Of a stretch of 64,000 nt of DNA, positions 16,692-24,955 are shown one piece after another; the first letter of the stretch is position 1, and every line of letters starts with the position of its first letter. The notes under the pieces are model-generated. The model saw nothing but the letters and a program-made list of their open reading frames with translations. It did no database searches and was not told the origin of the DNA. The stretch covers positions 1-64,000 of the forward strand of contig DASTCX010000014.1 of assembly GCA_035710745.1 (NCBI GenBank), read 5' to 3'. A program made the translations under genes and the position numbers. The DNA comes from Candidatus Eremiobacteraceae bacterium. GTDB taxonomy: Bacteria; Vulcanimicrobiota; Vulcanimicrobiia; Eremiobacterales; Eremiobacteraceae.

Positions 16692-17162
16692 GTGGTGTTC
16701 GACAAAAACGAATTGAGGATAAAGCGGAGTGGGTCGCGTTCGCGCGGCTTTTCGCTCATGGAGATCATGGTCGCGTTCGTCCTCGCACTGACCGCGGTCT
16801 TGACGCTTCTCGGCGTTTTCCCGCAAGGCATCACGTCGATTCAAGAGAGCAGCGACTCGATCCAAGCGCAAGCGATCGCTCAAGCATATCTCGACTACAT
16901 CCGTGAGTACTACCAAACCGAGACCGGCGTTCCGTCGGGATTCCCCGCCTCGGGCACGTCGTTCAGCTGCACGCCAGGCGGCGTCCAACCGCTCCAGTTC
17001 CGCGGCGTCACCCAGTCGCAGATGCAGTTCAACTGCATCTACACATACTCGAACGTCGCAGTCGGCACGACGCCCGAACATCGCATCGATTTCACCGTCA
17101 GCTGGTCGTCAGAACAGCGCGGCAGCCAGTCGAGGACGTACGAGGAATATGTCATCAACTAA
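16692..17162 (+). CDS. Type IV prepilin-like minor pilin (PilV-like)
   Basis: A 156-residue protein; GTG at 16692 or 16695 follows GGAG. After a basic leader it has the prepilin peptidase site RGFSLMEIMVAF, with Gly before Phe+1 and the conserved Glu+5, followed by a hydrophobic helix. Two or three cysteines lie in the globular part. It is probably a minor pilin or pseudopilin. Its end overlaps the next prepilin gene, so it is the first of a three-gene operon. No pilus motor, secretin or prepilin peptidase gene is in the window. Confidence 0.82.
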   Translation: MVFDKNELRIKRSGSRSRGFSLMEIMVAFVLALTAVLTLLGVFPQGITSIQESSDSIQAQAIAQAYLDYIREYYQTETGVPSGFPASGTSFSCTPGGVQPLQFRGVTQSQMQFNCIYTYSNVAVGTTPEHRIDFTVSWSSEQRGSQSRTYEEYVIN

Positions 17163-17889
17163 GCTTGCCGCAAAACGCGGCTTCACGCTCGTCGAGGTCA
17201 TGGTCAGCTCGGTGATGGCGGCCATGTTCTTCACGATGCTTTACGGCATGTTCTTACCGGTGCTCAGCGTCTCGTCAGCGAGCAGCTCGAAAGCCGATAC
17301 GCTATCCGCGGCGACGACGGCGCTCTACCAATTGGAAGCCGACATCCGCGTCGGCACGACGAACGGCATCACCGTCGGCTCGGCCGCCGCGACACCGCAA
17401 CCGACCCTCGGCTCGGCGGCGGAAGTCACGGAACTCGCGGTCGAAGTGCCCGAATTGTTCGCGAACACAAACGACAACTACGGCCAGACGGTCTACGACT
17501 CGGGGACCGGCCTTTCCGACTTCGCATCGTACGTCGTATACGCGCTCGTCTCTGAATCGGGCGGGTCTTGCGATTCGACGCACCCGTGCGATCTCTACCG
17601 GGAGACCTGGCCTATCGGGTCCTCGTCGACGGCCGCGCAATCGATCGAGCTGACGCAGCCGGGCGAGCTCGCGACGCTTGTCGGCTCGATTTCGACCAAC
17701 GGCCGACTGCTCGCGCGCAACATCACGAGTTTCCAGATCGCGAACCAGACGATAACCTGCGGCGGCGCCTGCCCAAACGGCCCCGCGCGTCCTGAGGTCG
17801 ACCTCGAACTCGCGCAATACGCGACCGACCAACAAGGCAAGGTCAGCCAGACAAGTTACCAGACCCAAGTCTTCGTGAGGAACAACTAA
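17149..17889 (+). CDS. Type IV prepilin-like minor pilin (PilW-like)
   Basis: A 246-residue protein. The start is ATG 17149, inside the end of the upstream gene and preceded by GAGGAA. It has the prepilin signature RGFTLVEVMVSS with Glu+5 and a long hydrophobic helix. The size and position between a PilV-like and a PilX-like gene suggest PilW. The globular part carries a CGGACPNG cysteine pair near the C-terminus. It acts at the inner membrane and pilus tip complex. Confidence 0.82.
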   Translation: MSSTKLAAKRGFTLVEVMVSSVMAAMFFTMLYGMFLPVLSVSSASSSKADTLSAATTALYQLEADIRVGTTNGITVGSAAATPQPTLGSAAEVTELAVEVPELFANTNDNYGQTVYDSGTGLSDFASYVVYALVSESGGSCDSTHPCDLYRETWPIGSSSTAAQSIELTQPGELATLVGSISTNGRLLARNITSFQIANQTITCGGACPNGPARPEVDLELAQYATDQQGKVSQTSYQTQVFVRNN

Positions 17890-17901
17890 GGAGTGCATAC
17901 C

Positions 17902-19197
17902 ATGCGAGAAGTTCGACGCAACCGGCACGATCGCGGCTTCGCGATCGTGATGGTGCTTTTCGTCATCGGGTTGCTGTTGGTGCTCGGCGCAGCGCTGACG
18001 ATGACCTCGGTGATGAATTCGCAGAACACGGTCAGCGCAGACGCCCGCCAGCGCGCGTACAACACCGCGGAATCGGGCATCGCCGACGTCATGACGCAGC
18101 TCGGCAACGGCACGATCACGGCATCGACGACGGGTTGGGTCAACGGCAATACGTTCCCGTCGCAGACCGACACGAACTCGACCTACGACTATCAGATCAA
18201 CATCAACACGAGTTCGGCCCCGGTCGCCGTGCAAGATCCGCTGACGAACACAGGCCAGACGTGCTCGTCGACGTCCAACCCAGGCACCGGCTGCGTGGCC
18301 GTGCCGGGGCTCGGGGCATTCGTCACGGTCCGTGGCCATTATTTGAACCATCAGATGAACGCCGAAGTGGTCGCGCTCTCGAATGACCTCACGCTCAACG
18401 GCTACACGCTGTTGACGAAGGGCAACGCGGGCACGAACGGCAACGGCAACATCGCTTCGGATCCGTGCCTTTCGAACACGGGCTGCGGCGGCTCGGCGCC
18501 GTCAACGCACAACGTCAAAGCATTCACGGACGGCAGCTTCAACGGCGGCAAGGGCGTGATCGACGGCATCGTCCAGTCGGTCGGCACCGCGACCGCTACT
18601 CTGCCTAGCGGCTGTTCTTGGTGCGTCGCGCAGTCAGGAGCCTCCGCCATCGCGTTTCCGTCGAGCAACAACCTGGTCCAAGACGAGAACACGTGGAAGA
18701 ACGACGCGACCACCCAAGGCCACTTCTACAACTCGACCGCGACGCTGCCGAGCAGCATCAACATCGGACCGGGCCAGACGTTCTTCATCGATCAGGGCAT
18801 CGACCTGAAGGACATCTCGATCACGAACGGCGGCGGTATCCTCGTCGTCACCGGCGCTGTGACCGAGACCGGCAACCAGGCCGACTCCAACTACAACCTC
18901 AGCTCCAACTGCAACACCGACTGTAGTTGCCGGGCGAAGGCGCAGTTGATCGACCTGTCGACCAGCGGCGTCGCGCTGCATGGCGAGGGCACCGGCAAAG
19001 GCAACCTGGCCTCGCAAGGCGTCATCTTCGCGCCGAGCGGTCCGGCCACCAACGTCGGCAATGCGTCGCTACAAGCCGCGATCGTCGCGGCTAGCGCGCA
19101 GATCGGCGGCGCGGGCGACATGACCGCGGATACATGCGCGGCGCAAGCGCACATCAACATCCCAGGCTACAACATCACCGGCTACGGCGAATATTGA
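17902..19197 (+). CDS. PilX-like pilus assembly protein with long passenger
   Basis: A 431-residue protein; ATG 17902 is chosen because AAGGAG ends 8 bases before it. RGFAIVMVLFVIGLLLVLGA is a PilX N-terminal segment lacking the usual Glu+5. It is followed by the QRAYNTAESGIADVMTQL helix typical of PilX. The long C-terminal region is rich in Gly/Asn/Thr and looks beta-structured, with a CNTDCSCRAK cysteine cluster. This is longer than a standard PilX and could be an adhesive or surface-exposed passenger. It ends the operon, before a strong terminator. Confidence 0.8.
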   Translation: MREVRRNRHDRGFAIVMVLFVIGLLLVLGAALTMTSVMNSQNTVSADARQRAYNTAESGIADVMTQLGNGTITASTTGWVNGNTFPSQTDTNSTYDYQININTSSAPVAVQDPLTNTGQTCSSTSNPGTGCVAVPGLGAFVTVRGHYLNHQMNAEVVALSNDLTLNGYTLLTKGNAGTNGNGNIASDPCLSNTGCGGSAPSTHNVKAFTDGSFNGGKGVIDGIVQSVGTATATLPSGCSWCVAQSGASAIAFPSSNNLVQDENTWKNDATTQGHFYNSTATLPSSINIGPGQTFFIDQGIDLKDISITNGGGILVVTGAVTETGNQADSNYNLSSNCNTDCSCRAKAQLIDLSTSGVALHGEGTGKGNLASQGVIFAPSGPATNVGNASLQAAIVAASAQIGGAGDMTADTCAAQAHINIPGYNITGYGEY

Positions 19198-19228
19198 TCG
19201 CGAAGACCCATCTCGCAAGCGCTCCTCA

Positions 19229-19260
19229 CCGCGCCGGCAACCCGGCGCGGTTTTCTTTTT
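19229..19260 (+). terminator. Rho-independent terminator of the pilin operon
   Basis: CCGCGCCGG, loop CAAC, CCGGCGCGG, then TTTTCTTTTT. This is a textbook intrinsic terminator. Confidence 0.9.
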
Positions 19261-19280
19261 CCGTGGCCGCTCGAGGTGAC

Positions 19281-19365
19281 TGGAGCGGTCGACCTTTACG
19301 GTCGACCGCAGACGACCTAACAAGTCGAAAGACCGCGGCGGTCGAGCTGAAGCTCGACCGTTACA
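19281..19365. repeat. Two palindromic repeats
   Basis: A GGTCGACCTTTACGGTCGACC copy (19283-19308) is followed by a GGTCGAGCTGAAGCTCGACC copy (about 19332-19365). They lie between the converging pilin and AlkB-like genes. Confidence 0.85.
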
Positions 19366-19372
19366 TCCGCAT

Positions 19373-19981
19373 CTACCTGGGCGGGAGCGGGCGCTCGCGT
19401 TCGACGCGGCCCTTGCGAAAGGCGACGCTGATGCGCGGCCCCACATTGTCCTTCGTCTTCGGGATGCCGTGATCGTAGTTGAAGTGGCTCTCGAAGCTCA
19501 TCACGAGGAGGCTGCCGGGTTCGAGGTCGAGGTCGAGGATGCGTCGCGGTTTGAATCGGCTGCGGATCGTCATGCGCCGCACGGCGCCGAGACTGACGAG
19601 CGCGACAGGTGGCTTTTCCGGCGTGGGTTCGAGCCGATCGCCATGCGGTGCGACGCTGTCGTCGCCGTTTCGATATAGGTTGAGCCCGGCCGACGTGAAG
19701 CGCACCTTGCAGAACGCTTCGACGTCGGGCACCATTCGGGCGATCGGTTCCGGCAGCGCATCATCGAGCTTGAACGACGCGACGAGTCGAGGCACGGCGA
19801 CGATGCGATCGTACATCGGACGCTCTTCAGAGCGCCATTCGACGCCAGCGCGCAACTGCTCGAACCACGCAGCAATCGTCGTTTGATCGAACAGATTACG
19901 ACGATATATGATGCGTCCCAATTCGTCATCGACGAGCGTTTGGGTCTCAGGGGGTTGGGAAAAATATAGTTGCATAAGCAT
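19373..19981 (-). CDS. AlkB-like 2-oxoglutarate/Fe(II) dioxygenase
   Basis: A 202-residue protein from the ATG at 19981 (the longer frame adds an unlikely Arg-rich tail). The double-stranded beta-helix core has an iron triad, HGD in VAPHGDRLEP and a distal His in FNYDHGIPK. The 2-oxoglutarate clamp is RISVAFR at the C-terminus, and NLYRNGDDSV is the usual AlkB substrate-side motif. It probably repairs alkylated DNA or RNA. The gene stands alone, convergent with the pilin operon. Confidence 0.88.
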   Translation of the reverse strand: MLMQLYFSQPPETQTLVDDELGRIIYRRNLFDQTTIAAWFEQLRAGVEWRSEERPMYDRIVAVPRLVASFKLDDALPEPIARMVPDVEAFCKVRFTSAGLNLYRNGDDSVAPHGDRLEPTPEKPPVALVSLGAVRRMTIRSRFKPRRILDLDLEPGSLLVMSFESHFNYDHGIPKTKDNVGPRISVAFRKGRVERERPLPPR

Positions 19982-20058
19982 GCGAGTGTTCGCCCGCTGC
20001 GAGTGTGACCCCCGTCGCTGACTCAGGCGAGCGATTCGACAGAGAATGATATCGGGAT

Positions 20059-20084
20059 GCGCCGCGCAGCTGCGGCGCAAGGAG
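20059..20084 (+). promoter_or_regulatory. Hairpin abutting the ribosome-binding site of a small gene
   Basis: GCGCCGC (20059-20065) pairs with GCGGCGC (20072-20078), directly followed by AAGGAG (20079-20084). It could control translation or protect the 5' end of the 22-residue peptide message. Confidence 0.5.
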
Positions 20085-20094
20085 TTGGAAGAAC

Positions 20095-20163
20095 ATGGAT
20101 GCTCTCGTCATCGTGCTGCTCGTGATCATCTTACTCGTCGTGACGGGCCACGCGAATCTCTAG
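20095..20163 (+). CDS. 22-residue hydrophobic peptide
   Basis: ATG 20095 follows AAGGAG at good spacing and a GC hairpin. The peptide begins MDALVIVLLVIILLVV and ends TGHANL: a single membrane-spanning helix with almost no soluble part. It could be a small membrane regulator, a type I toxin-like peptide or a leader peptide. It is not next to a kdp operon, which would suggest KdpF. I know of no matching family; the evidence is composition and ribosome-binding site only. Confidence 0.5.
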   Translation: MDALVIVLLVIILLVVTGHANL

Positions 20164-20247
20164 ACAGAGATATTGAATGGGAGCGCCGGTCCATAAGTGG
20201 CCGGCGTCCCAGGCACGGGCCGTCGGGGTGCCGAAACCGGGCCTCCG

Positions 20248-20841
20248 ATGAGCGGTGCGTCTACCCTTGAAGTCGTCAACGTCATCGCCACCGTGAGCAC
20301 CCTTTTGGTGCTCACGGCTACGAGCGTTGCCGCGATGATCCAACTTCGGCACATGCGGGTCAGCAACCAGCTCGGTGCGTTGATGTCCCTCGAACACGAA
20401 TTCCACACGGAAGAGCTCCAGAAATCATTCCGTTTCGTGCAATTCGAGTTCAGCCAACGCATGCACGATCGCGGGTATCGAGGGGAACTCGAGCGCATCG
20501 GCTTCATCGATTCGCGGATCCATCCGGAGATGGACGTCCTCAACTGGTTCAACGAGATGGGTACGCTGCTGAAGAACCAGCTCGTCGACGAGACGACGTT
20601 CATGGAGCTGTTCGGCCGCCTTGCGGTCCAGTACTGGGAGATCCTAACGCCCGCGATCGCCATCGTCCGGCGCCGGCGAGGCGAAGCGCAATTCCACAAC
20701 TTCGAGTATCTCGCGATCCGTGCGCGTAAATGGCTGTCGGACCATCCGCACGGCGACTTCCCGAAAGGCGCGCCCCGAATACCGATCCTCGATGAGTGGC
20801 GCGAAGAGGACAGCAAAGAGCCCCAACCCCTCGAATCCTGA
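20248..20841 (+). CDS. DUF4760-like membrane-anchored protein
   Basis: From ATG 20248 the protein has 197 residues (an upstream ATG at 20197 adds 17 residues). One N-terminal membrane helix (VVNVIATVSTLLVLTATSVA) is followed by an amphipathic helical domain with many Glu and aromatic residues, ending in the cytoplasm. The layout recalls DUF4760 proteins, of unknown function, often found alone. No enzyme motif is seen. It is 84 bases after the 22-residue peptide gene and could be expressed with it. Confidence 0.65.
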   Translation: MSGASTLEVVNVIATVSTLLVLTATSVAAMIQLRHMRVSNQLGALMSLEHEFHTEELQKSFRFVQFEFSQRMHDRGYRGELERIGFIDSRIHPEMDVLNWFNEMGTLLKNQLVDETTFMELFGRLAVQYWEILTPAIAIVRRRRGEAQFHNFEYLAIRARKWLSDHPHGDFPKGAPRIPILDEWREEDSKEPQPLES

Positions 20842-20863
20842 TCAAAATCGGCGCGCGTCAAAT

Positions 20864-20898
20864 GGAGCGGTCGACCTTTTACGGTCGACCGCCACGGC
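20864..20898. repeat. GGTCGACC-type palindromic repeat
   Basis: GGAGCGGTCGACC, centre TTTTA, CGGTCGACCGCCACGGC. It lies between converging genes. Confidence 0.85.
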
Positions 20899-20903
20899 GT
20901 TGC

Positions 20904-21389
20904 CTAGCGCTTCGCTTTCTTCGTGGGCCGAGTCAGATCGGGTGCGTCTTCGCCGAGCGCCGTCGCTAGATCGATCTGATGGTCTTGCTCGTTGACGAGG
21001 ATCGCGCGGATCTGCTCGGCCATCGCGAACTCGCCGAGCTCCTCGCATTGCCGGACGCGCTCACGATAGTTGCGGATCGTCTCGTTCTCGTTCTCAAGAT
21101 CGAAGCGGAGCATCTGCTCGGCGGATTCGGACGTGCGAACGGGCTTCGGCGTGACCGTCGGCATCGCACCAAGATAGTCGATCTGACGCGAGATGATGAG
21201 CGCGTGTTCGAGCTCTTGCTTCGCGTGCTCTTCGAGCTGCGCGGCGATGCTCATGTACGCGGCACCTTTGAGCACCTGCGAGTAGACGACGTAGCCGATT
21301 ATCGCTTGGTATTCGCGCGAAAGGTCTTCGTTCAACAGCTCAGCGAGCCCGGCTCGCGAGATGGTTGTTTGGCCGTTCGAAGATGGCAT
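20904..21389 (-). CDS. Ferritin-like/bacterioferritin-type protein
   Basis: A 161-residue four-helix protein. The ATG at 21389 has AGGAG upstream on the minus strand; the longer frame adds an unlikely tail. The di-iron ligands are recognisable: Glu in LSREYQAIIGY, the EEHAKQELEHA helix with the E..H pair, Glu in NENETIRNY, and E..H in NEQDHQIDL. It is of ferritin or Dps-like iron-storage type and probably oxidises and stores Fe(II) in the cytoplasm. The C-terminus is basic (TKKAKR). It is a single gene. Confidence 0.85.
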   Translation of the reverse strand: MPSSNGQTTISRAGLAELLNEDLSREYQAIIGYVVYSQVLKGAAYMSIAAQLEEHAKQELEHALIISRQIDYLGAMPTVTPKPVRTSESAEQMLRFDLENENETIRNYRERVRQCEELGEFAMAEQIRAILVNEQDHQIDLATALGEDAPDLTRPTKKAKR

Positions 21390-21468
21390 GGTAGGCTGCT
21401 CCTGTATAGGGGGTGGTTTCGAAGGAGCGTACCCTTGGGCGGAGCGACGCAAAACGCCCTCTAGAAAT

Positions 21469-21503
21469 GGCCGCGGCGGTCGAGCCAAAGCTCGACCGCT
21501 ACA
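21469..21503. repeat. GGTCGAG-type palindromic repeat
   Basis: GGCCGCGGCGGTCGAG, centre CCAAA, GCTCGACCGCTAC, directly after the lipoprotein gene's stop on the minus strand. Confidence 0.85.
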
Positions 21504-21514
21504 AGCCTCTTGGG

Positions 21515-22480
21515 TTACCGGGCGGGACCGACGGCGACACCGAAGCCGAGGTTGCCGGCGGGCTCGTTGATCACGTTGTCGGGCGACGAACTGCCCGGCT
21601 TGTACTCGTCGACCCCACCGCCGGTCATGGCGTAGAGCGTGCCGTCGGGCATGACCGTCAGGTCCTCCGCGCCACCGTTGATCATGCGCGTCGGGTTTTC
21701 AGAACCCGGCGCAAACACCGCGATGACATCGCTGTTATATGTAGAGACGTACATGTTGCCTGCACCGTCAACGGCCAATCCAGGACCGCCGAGACCGCTC
21801 AGGTTCACCTTCAGCTCCGTCACCTTGAGCGTCGTGACGTTGAGCTTGAAGATGTGGTAGCCGTCCTTGAACGTCGAGGCGCCGACAAGCAAGTTGCCGC
21901 GGCGATCAAAGGCCATCTGATCCGACTCCAACGCATAGCCGTTGAAGTTCAGCGGTACCGTCTTCGATATCGAATCGCTACCCGGCGCGTAGATCGCGAC
22001 GCAGTCGCCGGTGCAGTTGTTCGCGAGCCGCTCGTTGACGTAGACCGTACCGTCCTTGCCGACCGCGACCTCGGTCGGATACCAAAGCCCGTCGTTGAGG
22101 ACTTTGAACGGGAAGCCTTCGCCCGGATGGAATTCCGTGATGCCTGTCGTCGGCGCGCCTTGCGGGATGTTCGCGACGTAGAGCGTGCCGACCGAGTCGA
22201 CCCACATGCCGAACGGTCGCACCGTTCCGTGATTGATGATCCGCTGCGGCTGCGACGGATGTGCTCCGAGAGCCGCCGGATAGACGAAGACCTGCCCGAT
22301 ACCGGGCGCCCCATCGAAACTCGAGAGATAGACGACATTGTGCGTGCCGCTGTTCTGCTGCACGAACGCATTTCCGCTGCGCGAAGGCGTAGCGATGGCC
22401 GATGATGTGCCGGCCGAGCCGCAGCCGGCGACGACAGCGGCGAACGCGACAGCCGTCAACCCCAGGCGCAAGGAGTTCAT
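21515..22480 (-). CDS. Secreted lipoprotein, NHL/SMP-30-like beta-propeller
   Basis: A 321-residue protein; the ATG at 22480 has GGAG 6 bases upstream. Lipobox VVAGCGS. The mature part has propeller-like repeats of the type GVDEYKPGSSSPDNVI and AVDGAGNMYVSTYNSDVIAVF, about 40 residues apart. This resembles NHL or SMP-30 repeat proteins. A ligand-binding or scaffold role on the cell surface is likely. It belongs to the same functional class as the lipoproteins at 3313 and 32251-35864. Confidence 0.75.
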   Translation of the reverse strand: MNSLRLGLTAVAFAAVVAGCGSAGTSSAIATPSRSGNAFVQQNSGTHNVVYLSSFDGAPGIGQVFVYPAALGAHPSQPQRIINHGTVRPFGMWVDSVGTLYVANIPQGAPTTGITEFHPGEGFPFKVLNDGLWYPTEVAVGKDGTVYVNERLANNCTGDCVAIYAPGSDSISKTVPLNFNGYALESDQMAFDRRGNLLVGASTFKDGYHIFKLNVTTLKVTELKVNLSGLGGPGLAVDGAGNMYVSTYNSDVIAVFAPGSENPTRMINGGAEDLTVMPDGTLYAMTGGGVDEYKPGSSSPDNVINEPAGNLGFGVAVGPAR

Positions 22481-22579
22481 AGACATCTCCAACCGTCCTT
22501 ATCGTGACATCTACCCTGTCAGGTCCAGGCTAGCGCGCGCACCTTAAACCGTGCTGAAGCGGTCGCGGCGAAAGTCGTT

Positions 22580-23388
22580 TCAGTTTTTCAGATTCATCAT
22601 CGAGCCCGGCCGGCTATCCATAAACTCGATGTGCGAGATGACCGCGTTCCAGGCTGACGACGAGATGCCGATCGGGCTTCGAAACGGACTCTCGAGCTCG
22701 AAGATGAGCACCATCATCGTCGCGATGATGACCGCGACCGCGCCCGTCATGACGAGATGCGCGCCCGCGCTCTCGACTTGGAAGAGGTAGCAGAAGCCGA
22801 CGACGACGATCGCGCCGATGAACAGCACGATCCATTGCAGCTCGGTGAGCGCCGCATCGCTGCCGCTCAAGCGCTGCTGGCGCGCGTCGTGTAGCGTGTT
22901 GAGCAACGCGATCTCGGCCGCCTGCGCGTTGGACTCGGTCGCATCGCGAGGGCGCAGCTGACCGACGGCGGTCGTCGCATCCATGATGATCGTGTCGCCC
23001 TGCAGGCTGAACCCGCCGTCGCGCATCTTCGGCCACTCGTCGTCGATCATGACGTGAGAGTAGTCGAGCATGTCCGCGCGCATGACGCGGCGCGCTGCGG
23101 GAGCTCGACCGCGTCGTGCCAGGCATCGAGGACGCTCGCCGTCTCCGACGCAAGTCGTTCTTGCGCCGTCTGATAGTGTTCCCAGGTGACGACGGTCATG
23201 AAGCCGAGGACGACCGCGTAGAGCGTGCCGACGACGGCGATGATGAAACCGGCGACTTCGTTGCGCCTGACGAATTCAGCCGACTTGAAGCGCCGGTGGA
23301 CGAGTATCTGCCCTCCACAGGCGAGGGCCGCAGCGAGTACGATCGCGAGGAAAAGCAAAAGGTACGGCGGGATAGCGTAGAGCCCCAT
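22580..23388 (-). pseudogene. DUF4239 membrane protein, split by a frameshift
   Basis: The ATG at 23388 overlaps the pirin stop (TGATG). The first part has two membrane helices (YLLLFLAIVLAAALACGG; EVAGFIIAVVGTLYAVVLGF), then TASVLDAWHDAVELPQR. The rest (ADMLDYSHVMIDDEWPKM, then two more helices) continues in another frame from about 23083. The span of 809 bases is one short of a multiple of three, fitting a single-base deletion in the GCGCGCCGCG run near 23085-23095. Joined, the protein is a normal DUF4239 of about 269 residues. It may be a real pseudogene or an assembly error. Confidence 0.8.
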
Positions 23389-24290
23389 CAGGCTTTGAGG
23401 AACGTGCCTTCTTGCAGTTCCGTGAACGCCTCGCGCAGCTGCTCCTGGGTGTTCATCACGATGGGTCCGTACCACGCGACCGGCTCGCCGAGCGGCTTGC
23501 CAGATACGAGGAGAAAGCGGACGCCGTCCTCGCCCGCTTGGACGACGACCTCGTCACCATCGTCGAAGAGGACGAGCGATTTGTTCTCCGCGTTTGCAGG
23601 CGGCGCGGTGTCCGCCCAGGCGACCGGTTCGGTCGGCACGTCGAGCGGATCGGACGCGTTCGCGAATTTGCCGTCGCCCGCGAAGACATACGCGAAGGCG
23701 TGCCGCGTCGTCTCGACTGGGATCGAGCGTTTGCGGCCGGCCGGTACCGTGACGTCGAGATAGATCGGATCGATCGCGACCTCGTCGACAGGACCGCGCT
23801 TGCCCCAGAACTCGCCGCAGACGATGCGCACGTGCGTGCCGTCGTCGTCGGTCACCTCGGGTATGTCGCCGGAGATGACCTCTTGATAGCGCGGCTTCAT
23901 CATCTTGAGCTTGGACGGCAGGTTCGCCCACAACTGAAAACCGTGCATGCGTCCGGTCGTGTCGCCCTTGGGCATCTCTTGATGGATGATGCCGCGACCC
24001 GCGGTCATCCACTGGACGTCACCCGATGCGATCGTGCCGCTGTGCCCGATGCTGTCGCCATGTTCGACGGAGCCGGCGAGCACGTAAGTGATGGTCTCGA
24101 TGCCGCGATGCGGGTGCCACGGGAAACCCGGCAAGTAGTCGGCGGGGACGTCGTTGCGGAAGTCGTCGAGCAGCAAGAACGGGTCGAAGTCGGACGTATT
24201 GCCGAACCCGAACGCTCGCCGGAGATGGACGCCCGCGCCTTCGAGCGTCGGCTTCGATTTGATGAGGCGCTTGATCGGTCGAACTGACAT
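23388..24290 (-). CDS. Pirin-family cupin protein
   Basis: A 300-residue bicupin; the ATG at 24290 begins the conserved block. DPFLLLDDFRNDVPADYLPG and FPWHPHRGIETITYVLAG carry the metal-binding His residues of pirin, with HGDSIGH and a later Glu. QWMTAGRGIIHQEMP is the second typical motif. Pirins are quercetinase-like or redox-linked cytoplasmic proteins. It is preceded by a small membrane protein gene and followed, with a TGATG overlap, by the DUF4239 gene, so the three are co-transcribed. Confidence 0.92.
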   Translation of the reverse strand: MSVRPIKRLIKSKPTLEGAGVHLRRAFGFGNTSDFDPFLLLDDFRNDVPADYLPGFPWHPHRGIETITYVLAGSVEHGDSIGHSGTIASGDVQWMTAGRGIIHQEMPKGDTTGRMHGFQLWANLPSKLKMMKPRYQEVISGDIPEVTDDDGTHVRIVCGEFWGKRGPVDEVAIDPIYLDVTVPAGRKRSIPVETTRHAFAYVFAGDGKFANASDPLDVPTEPVAWADTAPPANAENKSLVLFDDGDEVVVQAGEDGVRFLLVSGKPLGEPVAWYGPIVMNTQEQLREAFTELQEGTFLKA

Positions 24291-24325
24291 GGGCCCGGCT
24301 TTCGCGAAGGCGATTTGAAGTTCTT

Positions 24326-24841
24326 TTAGTCCTTGGCGGACGGATTGTAGAGGTCGCGGTAGACGAACGCCAAGATGATCTGATAGCCGAGGAACGTCAT
24401 GATCGCGCACGACCAAGCGAGGACGCGCGGATCGGGCCACACGAAGACGAGCACGAGCGGGATGAACTCGACCGCTTGCATGACGGTCCAGAACGACTTA
24501 CCCGAAACGCGAAGCGCATCGACGTAGGGAAGGAAGAGCTCGATGTTCGGTTCGCGCTGCGCGAGCCTTCGCGTGTGGCGCGCGAAGAACGACGCGTAGC
24601 AGAGCACGAAAAACACGGAGATGAAGCGCAGCGTCAAGGCGTTCGAGAGCAGCGCGAGCATCGAGCCGAAGAACGCGTATTGCAGGTATGACATCCCGGC
24701 GAGCAGTGCGGCCGACGTCGACTGCGCCCAGCCGCGCACGATGAAGCCGCCCGTCCAGATGACGACGGCGACGCTGGCAATCGCGACGAGCGCGTTCGTC
24801 GGCACATCGACGACCGGGGGCGGATTGAGCAGCCAATTCAT
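24326..24841 (-). CDS. Hypothetical membrane protein
   Basis: A 171-residue integral membrane protein with about five helices: ALVAIASVAVVIWTGGFIV, LLAGMSYLQYAFFGSM, LRFISVFFVLCYASFFA, VMQAVEFIPLVLVFVW and CAIMTFLGYQIILAFVY. There is no signal peptide or enzyme motif, and no family recognised. It is 35 bases upstream of the pirin gene on the same strand and probably the first gene of that operon. Confidence 0.7.
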   Translation of the reverse strand: MNWLLNPPPVVDVPTNALVAIASVAVVIWTGGFIVRGWAQSTSAALLAGMSYLQYAFFGSMLALLSNALTLRFISVFFVLCYASFFARHTRRLAQREPNIELFLPYVDALRVSGKSFWTVMQAVEFIPLVLVFVWPDPRVLAWSCAIMTFLGYQIILAFVYRDLYNPSAKD

Positions 24842-24955
24842 CGGATTGCTTCTAGGAAAAGCATTTGTGCCGCGTCCATCAAACGACTCCGCCCATACAT
24901 GTTGTGCAGGGCCGAAAACGGTTGTTACGCCCGATACGCGGGCTGTCCTTGGACG

